NCBI GenBank assembly: GCA_900555215.1
Contig: USKR01000072.1
Coordinates: forward strand, 1 to 6,681
Reading direction: 5' to 3'
Source: an uncultured Ruminococcus sp.
GTDB taxonomy: Bacteria > Bacillota > Clostridia > Lachnospirales > Lachnospiraceae
Length of the DNA stretch: 6,681 bases
A program made the translations under genes and the position numbers. Below the pieces are notes generated by a model. That model saw only the letters and a list, made by a program, of their open reading frames with translations, was not told the DNA's origin and made no database searches. Below, piece by piece: positions 5,599-6,681 of this stretch (positions are counted from its first letter, which is position 1; each line of letters starts with the position of its first letter).

Positions 5599-5639
5599 AA
5601 AAGAGAAGCCGGACAGACGGAAATAAGGAGAAAGAGACG

Positions 5640-6167
5640 ATGAAGAAAGGGATTATTATCTGGCAGTCAAAATACGGTGCGACAGAAAAATATGTCAACT
5701 GGCTGAAAGAGGAGACGGGATTTGACACAGTCCGGACAGCCGGGGCGAAGGCCGATGCGGTGAAAGAATACGATACCATTATCCTGTGCGGCGGTATTTA
5801 TGCTTCAGGGATAGCCGGGCTGTCCTTCCTGAGAAAAAATTACCGCGCGTTAAGAGATAAGAAAATCGCTGTATTCTGCGCAGGGGCTTCGCCGTTTGAC
5901 GAGAAGACGTTTGAAGAAGTCAGGGCGCATAATTTGAAGGAGGACCTGAAAGAAATTCCGGTATTTTACGGAAGAGGGGCATGGGATGAGAAAGGTATGA
6001 CTTTTAAAGACCGCACGCTCTGCCGGATGCTTCAGAAAGCAGTGGCGAAAAAAGATCCGGATGACTATGAGCCGTGGATGTCAGCGCTTATGTGTGCCGC
6101 CGGGCAGAAATGCGACTGGACAGATAAAGAGTATCTGAAACCCCTGCTGGAGTTTGTACGAGGATGA
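5640..6167 (+). CDS. Flavodoxin-domain protein (Flavodoxin_5/HemG-like)
   Basis: A 175-residue FMN-binding-type protein that would carry out electron transfer in the cytoplasm. The N-terminal strand and phosphate loop read KGIIIWQSKYGATEKYV (3-19), with S10-K11-Y12-G13-A14-T15 in the FMN phosphate position. The second flavin-contact region is IILCGGIYASGIAG (47-60), and the third is IAVFCAGASPF (76-86). This arrangement, with a W/YxSKYGxT loop, fits Flavodoxin_5/HemG-like proteins rather than classical short-chain flavodoxins. The C-terminal half is helical, with DYEPWMSALMCAAG. The start at ATG 5640 is chosen for TAAGGAG (5624-5630) 9 nt upstream; an in-frame GTG at 5595 would add 15 residues of charged sequence with no family match. 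Protoporphyrinogen oxidase activity is not implied. It is the last gene of the likely train. Confidence 0.88.
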   Translation: MKKGIIIWQSKYGATEKYVNWLKEETGFDTVRTAGAKADAVKEYDTIILCGGIYASGIAGLSFLRKNYRALRDKKIAVFCAGASPFDEKTFEEVRAHNLKEDLKEIPVFYGRGAWDEKGMTFKDRTLCRMLQKAVAKKDPDDYEPWMSALMCAAGQKCDWTDKEYLKPLLEFVRG

Positions 6168-6228
6168 ACAAGAGACGACATAAGGACCGGTGCGCGGGAA
6201 AACTATATAGACACCTGATCTGGTACAG

Positions 6229-6237
6229 TGATACAAT
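6229..6237 (+). promoter_or_regulatory. Possible extended -10 promoter of the ybaK-like gene
   Basis: TGATACAAT (6229-6237) is an extended -10 (TGN-TACAAT). The -35 position (about 6209-6214, AGACAC) is poor. The start site would be near 6244, leaving a very short leader of about 16 nt, just enough for the AAAGGG ribosome site. No terminator is visible between the flavodoxin stop and here, so readthrough from the train is also possible. Confidence 0.35.
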
Positions 6238-6259
6238 ATGACCGGAAAGGGTGAGACTT

Positions 6260-6681
6260 ATGGCAAAGAATAATGACAAGACGAATGTCATGCGTATATT
6301 AGATCAGAAAAAGATAACCTATATCAGCCACAATTATCTGGATACTGGGGCAGTGAGCGGCACGGAGGTTGCGGAAGCGCTCGGGGAAGATCCTGAAATG
6401 GTATTTAAGACGCTGGTCACAGTGGGAAAGTCGAAAACAAATTACGTGTTTGTCGTACCGGTGAATAAAGAGCTGAACTTAAAAAAAGCCGCGCAGAGCG
6501 TAGGGGAAAAGAGTATTGAGATGCTCAAGTCAAAAGAGCTGCTTCCCCTGACCGGATATATCCACGGCGGCTGCTCGCCCATTGGGATGAAGAAGCAGTT
6601 CCGGACAGTCATCGATAAGAGTGCGGCAGAGAAGGAGAGGATTATTTTCAGCGGAGGGAAGATCGGTTATCAGGTAGAGAT
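6260..6681 (+). CDS. ybaK: YbaK/EbsC-type Cys-tRNA(Pro) deacylase, 3' end cut by window
   Basis: The first 140 residues of a protein normally about 155-165 long; the gene runs off the window edge. YbaK hydrolyses Cys-tRNA(Pro), a mischarging error of prolyl-tRNA synthetase. The conserved catalytic Lys is K50 in MVFKTLVTVG, and the family hallmark GGCSPIG is at 103-109, followed by MKKQFRTVID. The N-terminal NVMRILDQKKITYISHNY is also typical. The start is ATG 6260, with AAAGGG (6246-6251) 8 nt upstream. EbsC is a related name used in enterococci for the same fold. The intact start, catalytic Lys and hallmark loop leave little doubt about the family; whether it edits Cys or another mischarged amino acid is not provable here. 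Confidence 0.95.
   Translation, partial: MAKNNDKTNVMRILDQKKITYISHNYLDTGAVSGTEVAEALGEDPEMVFKTLVTVGKSKTNYVFVVPVNKELNLKKAAQSVGEKSIEMLKSKELLPLTGYIHGGCSPIGMKKQFRTVIDKSAAEKERIIFSGGKIGYQVE

Noticed and set aside
5387..5626. 79-residue plus-strand frame overlapping the end of the acidic helical protein
   Set aside because: It starts inside a good gene in another frame and shows no domain or hydrophobic pattern. The competing frame in the same stretch has the ordered CXXC pairs and natural codon use.

Overview
The window looks like a stretch of chromosome from a gut-type Clostridia, most likely Lachnospiraceae. This is an inference from low-to-mid GC content, strong AGGAGG-type ribosome binding sites, sigma-A-like promoters, and protein families and codon use typical of that group. 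I see no mobile element, phage gene, CRISPR array, rRNA or tRNA.

Left part (1-2070) is a cell-wall hydrolase region. It opens with the 3' end of an NlpC/P60 peptidase gene. A 17-bp bidirectional terminator follows, then a VOC/glyoxalase-type metalloenzyme gene on the minus strand with its own promoter. Next comes a complete second NlpC/P60 gene on the plus strand, with a signal peptide, a long coiled coil, an Asn/Thr/Gly linker and a C-terminal peptidase domain (PcsB-like layout). The two peptidase genes are close paralogues, 50 of 56 residues identical over the part visible in both. The second has a near-consensus promoter, and just upstream of it lies a TGAATT-N5-TGAATT direct repeat of the kind bound by OmpR/WalR-family response regulators. 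A strong terminator closes the gene.

Middle and right part (2069-6170) is a same-strand gene train behind a clear extended -10 promoter: a GNAT acetyltransferase (TTG start), a Bcp/PrxQ peroxiredoxin overlapping it by 7 nt, an MBL-fold hydrolase of the COG1237 type, a small two-helix membrane protein, a SAM-dependent methyltransferase, a small acidic helical protein (possibly DUF6483), and a flavodoxin-domain protein. No convincing terminator is visible inside the train, so co-transcription is likely but unproven. The mix (peroxiredoxin, flavodoxin, acetyltransferase, methyltransferase) suggests general stress or housekeeping rather than one known pathway.

The most unusual point is at 5419-5598. 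Directly after the TAG stop of the small acidic helical protein, and in the same frame, is an open stretch of 59 codons with a CX2C-X16-CX2C zinc-ribbon pattern and normal codon use, but no ATG, GTG or TTG start ahead of the first cysteines. It could be a separate micro-gene with a non-standard start, a readthrough extension, or a broken gene. The window ends inside a YbaK/EbsC-type Cys-tRNA(Pro) deacylase gene.
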